From the NCBI GenBank assembly GCA_036927565.1, contig JAYESD010000004.1, forward strand, positions 65,346,933 to 65,410,932: a DNA stretch of 64,000 nt, in the 5' to 3' direction. Positions 31,330-43,800 of the stretch are shown here, piece by piece (the stretch's first letter is position 1; each line of letters starts with the position of its first letter). Origin of the DNA: Tuctoria greenei. Lineage: Eukaryota; Streptophyta; Magnoliopsida; Poales; Poaceae. The notes below the pieces were generated by a model. That model was not told where the DNA came from, did not search any database, and saw only the letters and a program-made list of their open reading frames with translations. Both the position numbers and the translations under genes were made by a program.

Positions 31330-34300
31330 TGTGGGGACCGGAGTCCACACATCCGAGGATCCCATTGGGTGGTACCGTGCGATGCGGCACCTAACAGCAC
31401 ACACAAAAAGGATACCAAAACATATAAAGTTTTCATTTCATAATAAGAAGAGTTTACAAAAGAGTGTACAATAGAAGTACACACGCAGCGGAAAATACAT
31501 ACTCATAATCTCACCTAACTAAGCAGGAGAGAAGACGTCCATGCCCTAGGACGATTCTCACTAGCAACACGAAGAACATACAGCAGCGGCGTGGCTCACA
31601 TGAGATTTATCTCGACACCTCGAGTCTCATGTACAACCTGAACAGCAGAAATAAAACTAATACCTGCAAAAATCGTTAAAGCGCAAACGTGAGCATAAGG
31701 CTCAGCAAGACTTAACCGTTTCACTAGACATATGCAAGGGGACACTAAACATAGGTAAGGAATAGCATAAATGACTCGCCTACAAGTGGATCCTTATAAT
31801 CAAGTTTTAAGTAGCAAATGACATTCTCTGAGCACGGCACATCATGGGCTCCACAATCAAACAAGAAACGCTTTACCGATGATATGACATGCCCAAAGCA
31901 CATAGTGCTATTACAGCTAAAGTATGGGGAAACTGTAAACTTTTAATTATACTGTCTCTAAATCATACAAGGTTGCAAAGTAATTATAATTCAATACAAT
32001 ATGATTTTCTTGCTTCTTTAGTATTTACTACGTCACCGCTCAGTGAACAAGTGGTACTCTATTACTGCGAGGGACAGTGATTGCAATCAGGACACACCCG
32101 GACAACACGACACATACGTCGTTCGGAAGTGTCAGCGAGCCCACCTGTACCTACATAACACTTCAGTACTAGGCGTATATGGCCACCTTTCACAAGAAAC
32201 TCGAATGCTGAGCCCGTCTCACCTCCGCAAACAGAAGGTCTCCGCACGGAACACCTCATGTGTCCGCCGACCGATTTACACCTTACTGTCCTCAACCCAC
32301 CCCTATCGATGGTGAGTTAATGGGTCTCAACATCCCAGTTATCAAGTTACATCAGTTTATTAGATTCCATATGTCCATTATATTGCCGGTACAATTCAAG
32401 CTTGTCCGAAGGGGCTGCATACGGACGGGCCTTAATCGACACAGGCAGGGCTATGCGACCGAGACTCAATTCTCGCTGCTTCCTATCCATTCCCTGCCCG
32501 GTCTCAATTTCATTATATTAAGCCATTTTCTATTCAACCAATCCTGTGAGATACATCTCTCGCGAGTAGATTCCAAATACTCGACTTCTACCGGATTTCC
32601 TATGCATTAGCAAAGCAGTTACTACAGGTCAAACTGTAACTCGTGCCAAATAAACCCTGGGATTTTTGGTCATGCATGTGGAGTATCATTCACCCTAAAC
32701 GTAATGCACAATTCATATACTACTCATCATAGTGATAAAGCAAAAGTTTATAAACGACTTAAATGCAAACCGGGGCTTGCCTTAGTTTGCGACTGAACAA
32801 ATGTCAATTGTTAGGGCTTGATCTTCCTCCAGAGAACCTGCCATGGAACCTCAGTGGAAACACCTTGGCCTTCTCCTCCAAGCGAAGCTCCTCGTCAATC
32901 ACCTACCATCACGTTTCCTATCGACATGATATGCATATAAGTAACTAAGTAATTAAGTAATTTAAGAAAAGACTCCACAGGGTTGTGTAAACTCTAAGAA
33001 TGAGGAGTTCGACTAGGAAGGACAGATATGCCTTTGTTGTGTGAATGAACAAAGGATGAAGTCAAGTGGTCATAGTAGTATCGAGATGTGAATTGAAAGG
33101 TGCAATGTAAGCACACATTGCAACTTGGCACTCAACACTCGACGCTATGCCACTCAAGGACGATACAACTGAATGGTGTGAAAGTGTTGGACTGGTAGGG
33201 TAAGGATGACCTAAGAGTCAAGGTGGAGCATTGAAAGCTTAAGGCATGAGTGAACTGTGCAACAAGAGGTTGTGACTTAGAAGTCGACCAATGAAGTTAC
33301 ACAAACTCATTAAGGAGTAAACCTAATTACGTGACAAGTGTGATCGCAGGGTCCTGATAAGGATGAACCAGGATGAAACCCTAGCGACACTTGGGAGTGA
33401 AGTGAGGTCAACATTCTTTGGACTTAAGACGTCATAACGAGCCTTGTTAACCTAACGTGAGTACTGAGACAATGTTCAAATGACCTTTAGATAAAGTAGT
33501 TCCTACGGCAAGCTTCTCGAGCATCGTTCAAGTGCTTACGTGACACTATTGCAGTGTCCTTTGCAAGATTGTCCAGATGAGCTCGGTGAACTCCTAGAAC
33601 TCGAACATGATGCGAGACCTTGTCGTGACGGTCATGCTTTGCCATCACGGGAAGATCGGATTAGCGAGGTCCACATCGACCCGGACTCGTCAAAGGGTGA
33701 GCAGAATCCCGAACACCACCTCATGAGTCGGAGAGTTAGGGACTCGACTTAGTCGTCGACAAAAGACTCGACGAATCGACCGTCGATGAAGAGGTACACC
33801 TAGGTAAGCAAATCTGCGAACAGAAAGGAAACGTCCTCGACACAACTAAGAAATCCTTATCCAAGGTTCAACTTGGACTAGTTCTCCTCGTCGGTCGCAA
33901 CGTTCTCGCAGTATTCTACCCTAGGTCATCGGTGGTCACCAATACACTCGGTTTGACCTAGAAGGCATTTCATCGAGCATCTAGGCTACATCTAGGACTC
34001 GACGAGTCTCGCCTTGACCAAACCCTAATTTGACTAAACGACTGTCGACCGTTGTGTCGTGGTTGTGTTTCAGCATCATGTACGTTACAGGCATCCTTCA
34101 TCTCGATGCCAGGACACGATGATGGCTCAGAACGTCACGACGATGTCATATGGTTAACGACGTCGACGCGACTCATGGTGGAGCATCACGAGCACGCACA
34201 GACATGCCAACGTGATACAAACGACAAAGGAGGTCGACTTAGGGACTTCTATAGAAATGATATCAATGCGAAAACTGGACGTATGACTTGACGAGACATG

Positions 34301-36117
34301 AGTACCATTAGGGGTCACGATGAACGGACATCGATGACGTCAAGCAAGGTATTCCAGGGCAAGGCTCACCTTGTAGGCATTTCGCCGAACATCTTGGGTG
34401 TGTACTTGATTTCCGTCGCTTCATCACCATTCAAAGGGTATCTTGGCACTTGGGCTTGTCCAGTTGCCACATCACCATACCCCTGCATCAAGACCAGCTC
34501 TGAACATCAACGAAGTTGGTTCTTTCCTTGTGAACATTTCATCGAATACCTAGGCTGCAGCTCTGTCCCAACTAATCTTCGCACAATTCAGAGCTAACCT
34601 TGAACCAATTGTCGTTGTTGTTGTGTCGTCGACGTGTTCTTGCATCTCATACATCTCAGAGGTCACTCGCTTCGCTGGTTGGGTGCAGCCATGGCGCGGA
34701 ACGGGGCGACGATGCCGGGTGTCGACCACCGGTTGAGGTGTTGGACAGCGTCGAGGGTGGAAGGCCGTCGCGGGCGCGGTCGCGGACGGACAGGGAGCAG
34801 GGCGGCGTGCGTTGGCGCTGGGGAGACACGAGCAGTGGTGGGCATCCGTCGCCGTTGATGGTGCAGCGCGGCAAGGTGCGGGACGAAGTGCATCCACGGC
34901 GCGCGCGACTGGCATGGCGTGGCGCTGCAGCACTGGAGGAAGGGAGGGGCAGGGACGCGAGAGGTGCGCAGGTTGGCGTCGCGCGGGCGTGCGGCGCAGG
35001 TACGGCGGCGTGCGTGCTCGCCGCGGCTGGCGCCGGTCAGAGGGGCCGTGGAGTAGGGCGCTGGGGCGACTCGGCACACGGCGGGGAGGTGTTGGGGCGT
35101 CGCCCGCGGGGTGGTGCGCGGGCGCGCGATGGCCGGGAGAAGGAGGAGGCACGGGGGCGGTTGGGAGTCGGGCGCGCTATGGATAGGAACCGGGAGATGA
35201 AGAAACGAATTTGGTTTTGTGGCCATGAGGATAGACATGACATGTGGGCCCCATTTTTCCCTTCTCCTTATCCTCTTCATTTTCAGATGCAAAATATCTC
35301 ATCCGTTGAGCAGCTTACCAGTGGGGCCCACCCTTTTCCTAGTACTGAGGATAAGTATGACATGTGGGTCCCACTGTCTTCTCCCTTCTCTTTTAAAATT
35401 GAGATGGAGCTAGCAGACATACTTCAAAAATATTTAACTTTGGCCCAATGACTAAATAAAATGTGGAGAATTTTATGGTGCAATCAGATTTCAAAACTGA
35501 GCAAGTTGAATTTGAACTCAGGTTTGAATTTGAATTCAAGTGGTGATACTTGACTCAAGGAAATAAATAGTAGATTAGGTTCAAAAATCCTGAAACTTTG
35601 AGGTTAACCTTTTTGAACCATAAGGGACCTCAAGAAAAATTTGGAGTTGATTTGGACAAGGTTGAGCACAAAGTTTAAATTTGAAGTCGACGTTGATTAA
35701 ACTCTCAGTACGTGTCCAATAAATGGGAAATGGGCTTCAAAAATTTTGAAACTTTACCGAGAGTCTAATTGGAATATTAGTAGGTCATGGAAAAATTTAC
35801 GGCATGAGATTTGAATATTTTTGGATGTCCCATTTTAGGGTTGGAATAATTCCTTTTTCTTTTTCTCTATTTTGTTTTCTTTTCTCCTTTAATTTTTCAT
35901 TGAAAATGTGAATACTTGGAAATTAAGGATTCTTCACCTTAAGTTCCATTCCACATCAGCAACCATGTTCTATATGTAAAGTTTTAACAAGTCCCTATTT
36001 TTAGTGAACATAGTTTAACTCATATGGCTCATGTGAGTTCGGATTTCCAAGTCTATTTTCAAAATTTTTAAGTTCGCATTTTTGCGTTTTTGTTCTTCTG
36101 AAAAACGGGCTTTTACA
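31330..36117 (-). repeat. LARD 3' LTR (4788 bp)
   Basis: Plus-strand ends are TGTGGGGACC and CTTTTACA; read on the minus strand the LTR runs TGTAAAAGCC to GGTCCCCACA. It contains a TCGA-dense stretch (33650-34350) and a GC-rich block (34600-35300) that creates long chance frames on both strands. Against the other LTR I counted about 36 substitutions and no indels. Two GACATGTGGG(C/T)CCCA repeats lie at about 35236 and 35357. Confidence 0.9.
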
Positions 36118-36134
36118 ATCCTTCCCCCTTAAAG
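36118..36134 (-). other. Polypurine tract of the LARD
   Basis: On the minus strand CTTTAAGGGGGAAGGAT immediately precedes the LTR, itself preceded by AATCTCGGGACGAGATTC. The chromovirus has nearly the same block at 46766-46799, which argues for shared replication machinery. Confidence 0.8.
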
Positions 36135-39100
36135 GAATCTCGTCCCGAGATTCTAACAGGTAGAATAACAGAACGATGAGGGAACGATCCGTAAAAGAGG
36201 GTCATTGACTAAGGAAAATGGCAATGCCCTTAAAAACTTGGGTTCTACGAAATAGTGATTATCTTCAGGCATCTTAAGAAATTCTAAAGTCTGCTTTAGG
36301 AGATTCCAGTCTTTAGGTTGATAACCTTGACAGGATGCTCGACATGACAATATCACATCGTAAAACTTTCATGTTTGTTACTGATCCTTTATTGTTGTAC
36401 CCTTGCACTGACATGACATCTTGTCCTGTCCTAGTCTTGATTTGAAGAATTTGCACTTGTTCTTTGCTTCTCTAGGTCACCTTGATAGTTTGAAACTTTT
36501 CTTGCATTGATTCTTGGTTGCTTGCTTGGTTTTGCATAGGTCCTTTCAACTTAATGTGGTATTTCCCTTGACATGAGTTAAGATGGTTTACGAGGTTAAA
36601 CAACAATCATTAACCTCGTTTGATGTTTAGTCAACCATAGGATTCCTTAGCCGTAGCATAAGAGTAGCAAGACACTCAACACTCTTATGCAATCAAAACA
36701 GCAGGAATATTGAAGATATGACGACTACAAGGTTTCTGGGTATATCAACGTCTTCAAACAATAGAAGCAGAAGATGAAGACCTTTTTGCGGTGGCACATG
36801 AGGATGTAAGGATTCAGTATCCTCATATGTTTCAACACAGCAAAGAACTCAATCATATGGTAACTACAAGGTAATTAGTATAGCAAGGTTACCATATAAC
36901 AACATAAGATCTTAGATGGACCCAAAAAGTTTCACGAGGTTGACAAACGAACGGTATCCTCGCGAGGAAGGAGATTTCATGGATTTTACAAGGTTGATCA
37001 TCGAACTGATGACCACTCAATGACGAACGGTATAGTTGCAACAATCACGGTACTTGAACCTAAACAAGTCAAGGATGGAAGTTCAAGTGTTTGTTTAGTT
37101 GCAAGGGAGGTTGAGTGATCGGTTGCCCAGGTATCACTCAATAGAAAGAAGATCAACAATGTAAGAAGTCAAATGAATATAGCGAAATGATCATAGTCAT
37201 TAGACACCCTAGAATAGTTTGAATGGGGTACACAGTCTTGCTCTAAATTTTAGTATTATCATGCATTCCATCATTGGTGTTACATTGGTAATGATGCTTC
37301 ATGATGCATCATATGTTGTATGGTGCAATGAATATGCATATTGTATGGTGCAAATGATGCATATGTATGGTGCAAATGATGCAGATGTATGATGCAAATG
37401 GTGCACATGCATGGTGCAGTAGTTTTATAGTTTGAGCAAGACTAAATGAACCACACCCATAAAACTCAAGTACTGTCTGATGATTTGCAAGGATTGGATA
37501 CCGTGGTCGTGAAAGACACTCAATGAGTAGTGTTGCTTTCATGACTCGACCACAGTTAAGGAATTCATAACAGAACGATTGACAAGGAATGTGGGAAATA
37601 TACCACGTTACCTCGACCTTTCGAAAGCTTGTTCATGTTCTACTCAACTTGATTGTATCTTCATCAGGAGAAAAACAACTAACTATAGGTCTCTAGTGAT
37701 GCTTCACTTAACCTTCGCTTCGATCTGGCAAGAGGAACTGATATCCTTAGTGATCACTTTAGTGGAGTTGAAGTCACACTTCTTCTTTGAGTAACTCAAT
37801 CTGGTGGTGGATGTTGGATCCTCTTGAAGATGTAATCTTACTTGATCGTCTTCTTGTTGACACGACTCGTTGTAACCAAGGTTGATGGTTGAATACCACC
37901 ATTACTTGAGTGCTCGCCTTCCCCCTTAAAGTTCCAAACCAGGATGTTGTAGCATACTCCAAACAATCCTTCTGGGAAGACGAGATGCAACTCGAGTAAT
38001 TGCGATCTGCGTTCAACATCACAAGATGTGATGTGGCAAGTCACATAAATCAGACACTAGTATGCCTATCCAAGGGAAAAGGCTTCGAATGAGTTTAACA
38101 CTCCATTCGACCTGGTAAATAGTTAAATCCCAACTCTTGTTCGGTTATAACATTCCTCGAGTTAAAATCGAGAACCGAATGCCTAACAAAACCAAAAGTT
38201 CAAACTGGCCAGACTATGGTGACAAATGACCAGTCTGGACGCAAACTCGATTTTTGATCCAGTTAATGGTAAAATCAGATCTTGAGGTGAATAACAAAGT
38301 TAAAGTACACATCAAGACCTTTCCCAAAAGTATTGGTTTGCCTCTAGATCATCTCTGGTTTGCAAGTTATGCTATTTTAAAGTCAGCAGAATTTTCTGCA
38401 CTTTCAGCAGAATCTGCTTAAACAGTAGCAGTTTTGATCTACAGTTTTCAGGCTGTTATGATGGAAATCTGGAAATATTCTTATTTACAAAGTTGTAGCC
38501 AATGTAATAAGATTTCCAGAATGTACTTACTTGTCTTCATATCAGTTCTGGTTCAAAAGATATGAATTTTTGAATTTAGGTAAAATTTCAGCATTCAGAA
38601 TTGAATTCAGTTCAGATGGACCACTCTGTATTCAAACTCGATTTGGAATAGGTAGGTGACAGTTTCAGGTCTGGAGCCAATTGCAAAAATTGTAGCTGAC
38701 TCTCTAACCTCTCGAACGGTTACTCGCGTGACACCGTTGGATCAAAGGTCTGCGAGTTATGGATTAAATTCAGAGGTGTACAGATTGCTGTCCAGTTTGA
38801 GTATGCTTGGACAGTCTCTGCGATTATCTAAATTTCACCCACCAAAACAAGGATTTTGGTCTTGAGCTGAACAGAAAACATGCAGAGGACTCCCAGATCT
38901 TTCTAAAGAGTATTTACTTGCCCTCGTAGCATTTCTGGTTGAGAAGATACGGCATTTGCAAGTTGACAGTTTTTCTGAAAATTTGGACAGCACCTCCTTT
39001 GTTTAAGGCTGATTTGTCCACAAATTCAGGTATACAAACATCAACATTTGCAAAAGTAACACATAGCAAAATTGTTGAATACATTCTCAGGATCCCATAA

Positions 39101-40871
39101 ATGTAAAATACGAAGTCATTCGACAATTATACAGCGAGTTATGCGAGAAACAGTAACTGTATACAGGACTGTCCACTCGCTGTCCAGATTTGATCAAGTC
39201 TAGAAATCGGAAATTTTGAGTATGTTAGAGATGGATTCCGCTCTGATGTTCTATAGAAATGTTGTAGAGGACTCTCTAAGTTTTCCATACATGTATAAAC
39301 ATGCATAGGTTGCATTTCTAGTTTAACAGTTATGGCTATTTAAAGTTCAAAATTTTTCTGGCTGTTTCAGATAGCATCGATATACATGTACTATCTTCAA
39401 CTCTGTTTTTAATTAGTTTTAAACTGAATTTGAGGTATCACTGAATAACAAAGTTGTAGAATAGCTCTTCCACTTTCCAGAAATGTATCATAATGGAATA
39501 GAAGAGCTTTCTCCAAAGAAATATGACAAAAATTCAGATGCTGGTCCGTGTAGTTTCAGAACAGCAGCTGCTGTGATAATGGTGCATTTTCATCACCATA
39601 AAAGCATCTTTTGGCTTGGAGGTCAATAGGAAACTATTAGAAGGCTCCAAAAGCTTTTCAGAAAGTATTCACTTGCCTCCAAAGCCCTCCAGGTTGAAGA
39701 GATATGGAATTTCAATGTCAGGTCAATTCTGTTCGAAAACAGAACTCACCGGCTTCGAAACACAAGAATTTGGGAACAAACTCAAATTTTGAAACTTAGC
39801 TCAAAACTCAAGTCCGATGGCTAGAACTTGATTCACAACTAATCATTTCCTTTAGAACCAAATGGAATCTTAAAAGAGACTTGACGACCTTCTTATCCAT
39901 AGCATATCACTATGGATCTTCAAACTTAACCAAAGTCTTACTCCGGCGAAGTCGAGCTAAACTCTCGCCAGGAGCAAAGGACATTGGTTCACCTACTCTT
40001 GAAAAGAAACATTTTACTTCGTCCACAAGATATCAGCAACTGATACTTGGACTTAATATGAATATGAAGTCATTTCTTTCATGGGGGATGGTCAAAGTAT
40101 CATGTGGGATACTGGCGGTACTACGTGCCTTACCAAAAGAAAAGTCTAACCCGGTATATCCGGATACGTCTATAGGTGGTCCTAATACCGATCACTCGCA
40201 AACGTTTGCTACACGGGTCGCTACCGGAGTTAGTGTACCTGCAGAAGACAAACAATCCCCTTCCACACCTTCACACCTCAAGGGCGGCACGGGGAAACAC
40301 GACAGGCAGTCACAATAAGATATAATTAAAAGTAAATGCATACGACTCGGGTGTGAGTCGCCCTCGAGCGAAGTCATGTCTCGAGGTACATGGCTGTAAA
40401 TACGTCTGTACAGCAAAGACTCCCGTACGAACCGGCTTATACACGCTCGGGCATACGTGTTTCGCATGATCCCATAGAACATGAATAGTTCTAGAGATGC
40501 ATACTATCGGGTTATACACCACTCGACGGGGGCTCCCACTAATTTTGTGTCACGCTGGGGTATCGCGTGTCATATGTTCTCAGAAACATGAAAAGTTTCA
40601 AAGACTCATATTGACTTTCCGTGCTAAGCCACGGAAATTTCACATACCATATCTCGTATGCGGAGTTTACCGAGATTGATCCGCTCTCGGCGGCGTACCT
40701 TACCTCTTACCTTGAAGACAGAGCGTCGTTACAGAATAATATAACAAGTTAGTTCACCACCTTTATAACTTATACAAGTAATAGTCCTTAATGGGCATAT
40801 AGCTAAACCTCACTCGACTACTTCGGAGTTTTCGAAAATAGGCTCTTTTCGAGCGTGCTATTCCCAATGAA
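36135..40871 (-). other. LARD interior, non-coding
   Basis: About 4.7 kb with no gag, protease, RT or integrase motif in six frames. The half nearest the PBS (about 38200-40870) has leader blocks homologous to the chromovirus leader. The rest is AT-rich and unassigned. The longest frames (for example 39881-40318 plus) are antisense to the element and lack any domain. Confidence 0.75.
37316..37420 (+). repeat. ATGGTGCAAATGATGCAT-type tandem repeat
   Basis: About five imperfect copies of a roughly 20-bp unit built on TGTATGGTGCAAATGATGCA inside the LARD interior. Confidence 0.65.
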
Positions 40872-40883
40872 GCTCTGATACCA
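40872..40883 (-). other. Primer-binding site of the LARD
   Basis: Minus strand TGGTATCAGAGC, complementary to the 3' end of initiator-Met tRNA, 4 bp from the LTR. It is a full match, unlike the decayed site of the surrounding chromovirus. Confidence 0.85.
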
Positions 40884-40887
40884 TGTC

Positions 40888-43800
40888 TGTGGGGACCGGA
40901 GTCCACACATCCGAGGATCCCATTGGGTGGTACCGTGCGATGCGGCACCTAACAGCACACACAAAAAGGATACCAAAACATATAAAGTTTTCATTTCATA
41001 ATAAGAAGAGTTTACAAAAGAGTGTACAATAGAAGTACACACGCAGCGGAAAATACATACTCATAATCTCACCTAACTAAGCAGGAGAGAAGACGTCCAT
41101 GCCCTAGGACGATTCTCACTAGCAACACGAAGAACATACAGCAGCGGCGTGGCTCACATCAGATTTATCTCGACACCTCGAGTCTCATGTACAACCTGAA
41201 CAACAGAAATAAAACTAATACCTGCAAAAATTGTTAAAGCGCAAACGTGAGCATAAGGCTCAGCAAGACTTAACCGTCTCACTAGACATATGCAAGGGGA
41301 CACTAAACATAGGTAAGGAATAGCATAAATGACTCGCCTACAAGTGGATCCTTATAATCAAGTTTTAAGTAGCAAATGACATTCTCTGAGCACGGCACAT
41401 CATGGGCTCCACAATCAAACAAGAAACGCTTTACCGATGATATGACATGCCCAAAGCACATAGTGCTATTACAGCTAAAGTATGGGGAAACTGTAAACTT
41501 TTAATTATACTGTCTCTAAATCATTCAAGGTTGCAAAGTAATTATAATTCAATACAATATGATTTTCTGGCTTCTTTAGTATTTACTACATCACCGCTCA
41601 GTGAACAAGTGGTACTCTATTACTGCGAGGGACAGTGATTGCAATCAGGACACACCCGGACAACATGACACATACGTCGTTCGGAAGTGTCAGCGAGCCC
41701 ACCTGTACCTACATAACACTTCAGTACTAGGCGTATATGGCCACCTTTCACAAGAAACTCGAATGCTGAGCCCGTCTCACCTCCGCAAATAGAAGGTCTC
41801 CGCACGGAACACCTCATGTGTCCGCCGACCGATTTACACCTTACTGTCCTCAACCCACCCCTATCGATGGTGAGTTAATGGGTCTCAACATCCCAGTTAT
41901 CAAGTTACATCAATTTATTGGATTCCATATGTCCATTATATTGCCGGTACAATTCAAGCTTGTCCGAAGGGGCTGCATACGGACGGGCCTTAATCGACAC
42001 AGGCAGGGCTATGCGACCGAGACTCAATTCTCGCCGCTTCCTATCCATTCCCTGCTCGGTCTCAATTTCATTATATTAAGCCATTTTCTATTCAACCAAT
42101 CCTGTGAGATACATCTCTCGCGAGTAGATTCCAACTACTCGACTTCTACCGGATTTCCTATGCATTAGCAAAGCAGTTACTACAGGTCAAACTGTAACTC
42201 GTGCCAAATAAACCCTGGGATTTTTGGTCATGCATGTGGAGTATCATTCACCCTAAACGTAATGCACAATTCATATACTACTCATCATAGTGATAAAGCA
42301 AAAGTTTATAAACGACTTAAATGCAAACCGGGGCTTGCCTTAGTTTGCGACTGAACAAATGTCAATTGTTAGGGCTTGATCTTCCTCCAGAGAACCTGCC
42401 ATGGAACCTCAGTGGAAACACCTTGGCCTTCTCCTCCAAGCGAAGCTCCTCGTCGATCACCTACCATCACGTTTCCTATCGACATGATATGCATATAAGT
42501 AACTAAGTAATTATGTAATTTAAGAAAAGACTCCACAGGGTTGTGTAAACTCTAAGAATGAGGAGTTCGACTAGGAAGGACAGATATGCCTTTGTTGTGT
42601 GAATGAACAAAGGATGAAGTCAAGTGGTCATAGTAGTATCGAGATGTGAATTGAAAGGTGCAATGTAAGCACACATTGCAACTTGGCACTCAACACTCGA
42701 CGCTATGCCACTCAAGGACGATACAACTGAATGGTGTGAAAGTGTTGGACTGGTAGGGTAAGGATGACCTAAGAGTCAAGGTGGAGCATTGAAAGCTTAA
42801 GGCATGAGTGAACTGTGCAACAAGAGGTTGTGACTTAGAAGTCGACCAATGAAGTTACACAAACTCATTAAGGAGTAAACCTAATTACGTGACAAGTGTG
42901 ATCGCAGGGTCCTGATAAGGATGAACCAGGATTAAACCCTAGCGACACTTGGGAGTGAAGTGAGGTCAAAATTCTTTGGACTTAAGACGTCATAACGAGC
43001 CTTGTTAACCTAACGTGAGTACTGAGACAATGTTCAAATGACCTTTAGATAAAGTAGTTCCTACGGCAAGCTTCTCGAGCATCGTTCAAGTGCTTACGTG
43101 ACACTATTGCAGTGTCCTTTGCAAGATTGTCCAGATGAGCTCGGTGAACTCCTAGAACTCGAACATGATGCGAGACCTTGTCGTGACGGTCATGCTTTGC
43201 CATCACGGGAAGATCGGATTAGCGAGGTCCACATCGACCCGGACTCGTCAAAGGGTGAGCAGAATCCCGAACACCACCTCATGAGTCGGAGAGTTAGGGA
43301 CTCGACTTAGTCGTCGACAAAAGACTCGACGAATCGACCGTCGATGAAGAGGTACACCTAGGTATGCAATTCTGCGAACAGAAAGGAAACGTCCTCGACA
43401 CAACTAAGAAATCCTTATCCAAGGTTCAACTTGGACTAGTTCTCCTCGTCGGTCGCAACGTTCTCGCAGTATTCTACCCTAGGTCATCGGTGGTCACCAA
43501 TACACTCGGTTTGACCTAGAAGGCATTTCATCGAGCATCTAGGCTACATCTAGGACTCGACGAGTCTCGCCTTGACCAAACCCTAATTTGGCTAAACGAG
43601 TGTCGACCATTGTGTCGTGGTTGTGTTTCAGCATCATGTACGTTACAGGCATCCTTCATCTCGATGCCAGGACACGATGATGGCTCGGAACGTCACGACG
43701 ATGTCATATGGTTAACGACGTCGACGCGACTCATGGTGGAGCATCACGAGCACGCACAGACATGCCAACGTGATACAAACGACAAAGGAGGTCGACTTAG

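Noticed and set aside
34600..35451. 283-codon plus-strand ORF, with 200- and 209-codon ORFs opposite, repeated at 44158-45009
   Set aside because: Both strands are open because of GC-rich composition; the protein is Arg/Gly/Ala-rich without a domain and lies in a transposon LTR, antisense to its direction.
39881..40318. 145-codon ORF in the LARD interior
   Set aside because: Antisense to the element, no recognisable motif, and overlapped by opposite-strand frames.
40872..40883. tRNA gene fragment suggested by the TGGTATCAGAGC word
   Set aside because: Position next to the LTR identifies it as a primer-binding site; no cloverleaf surrounds it.
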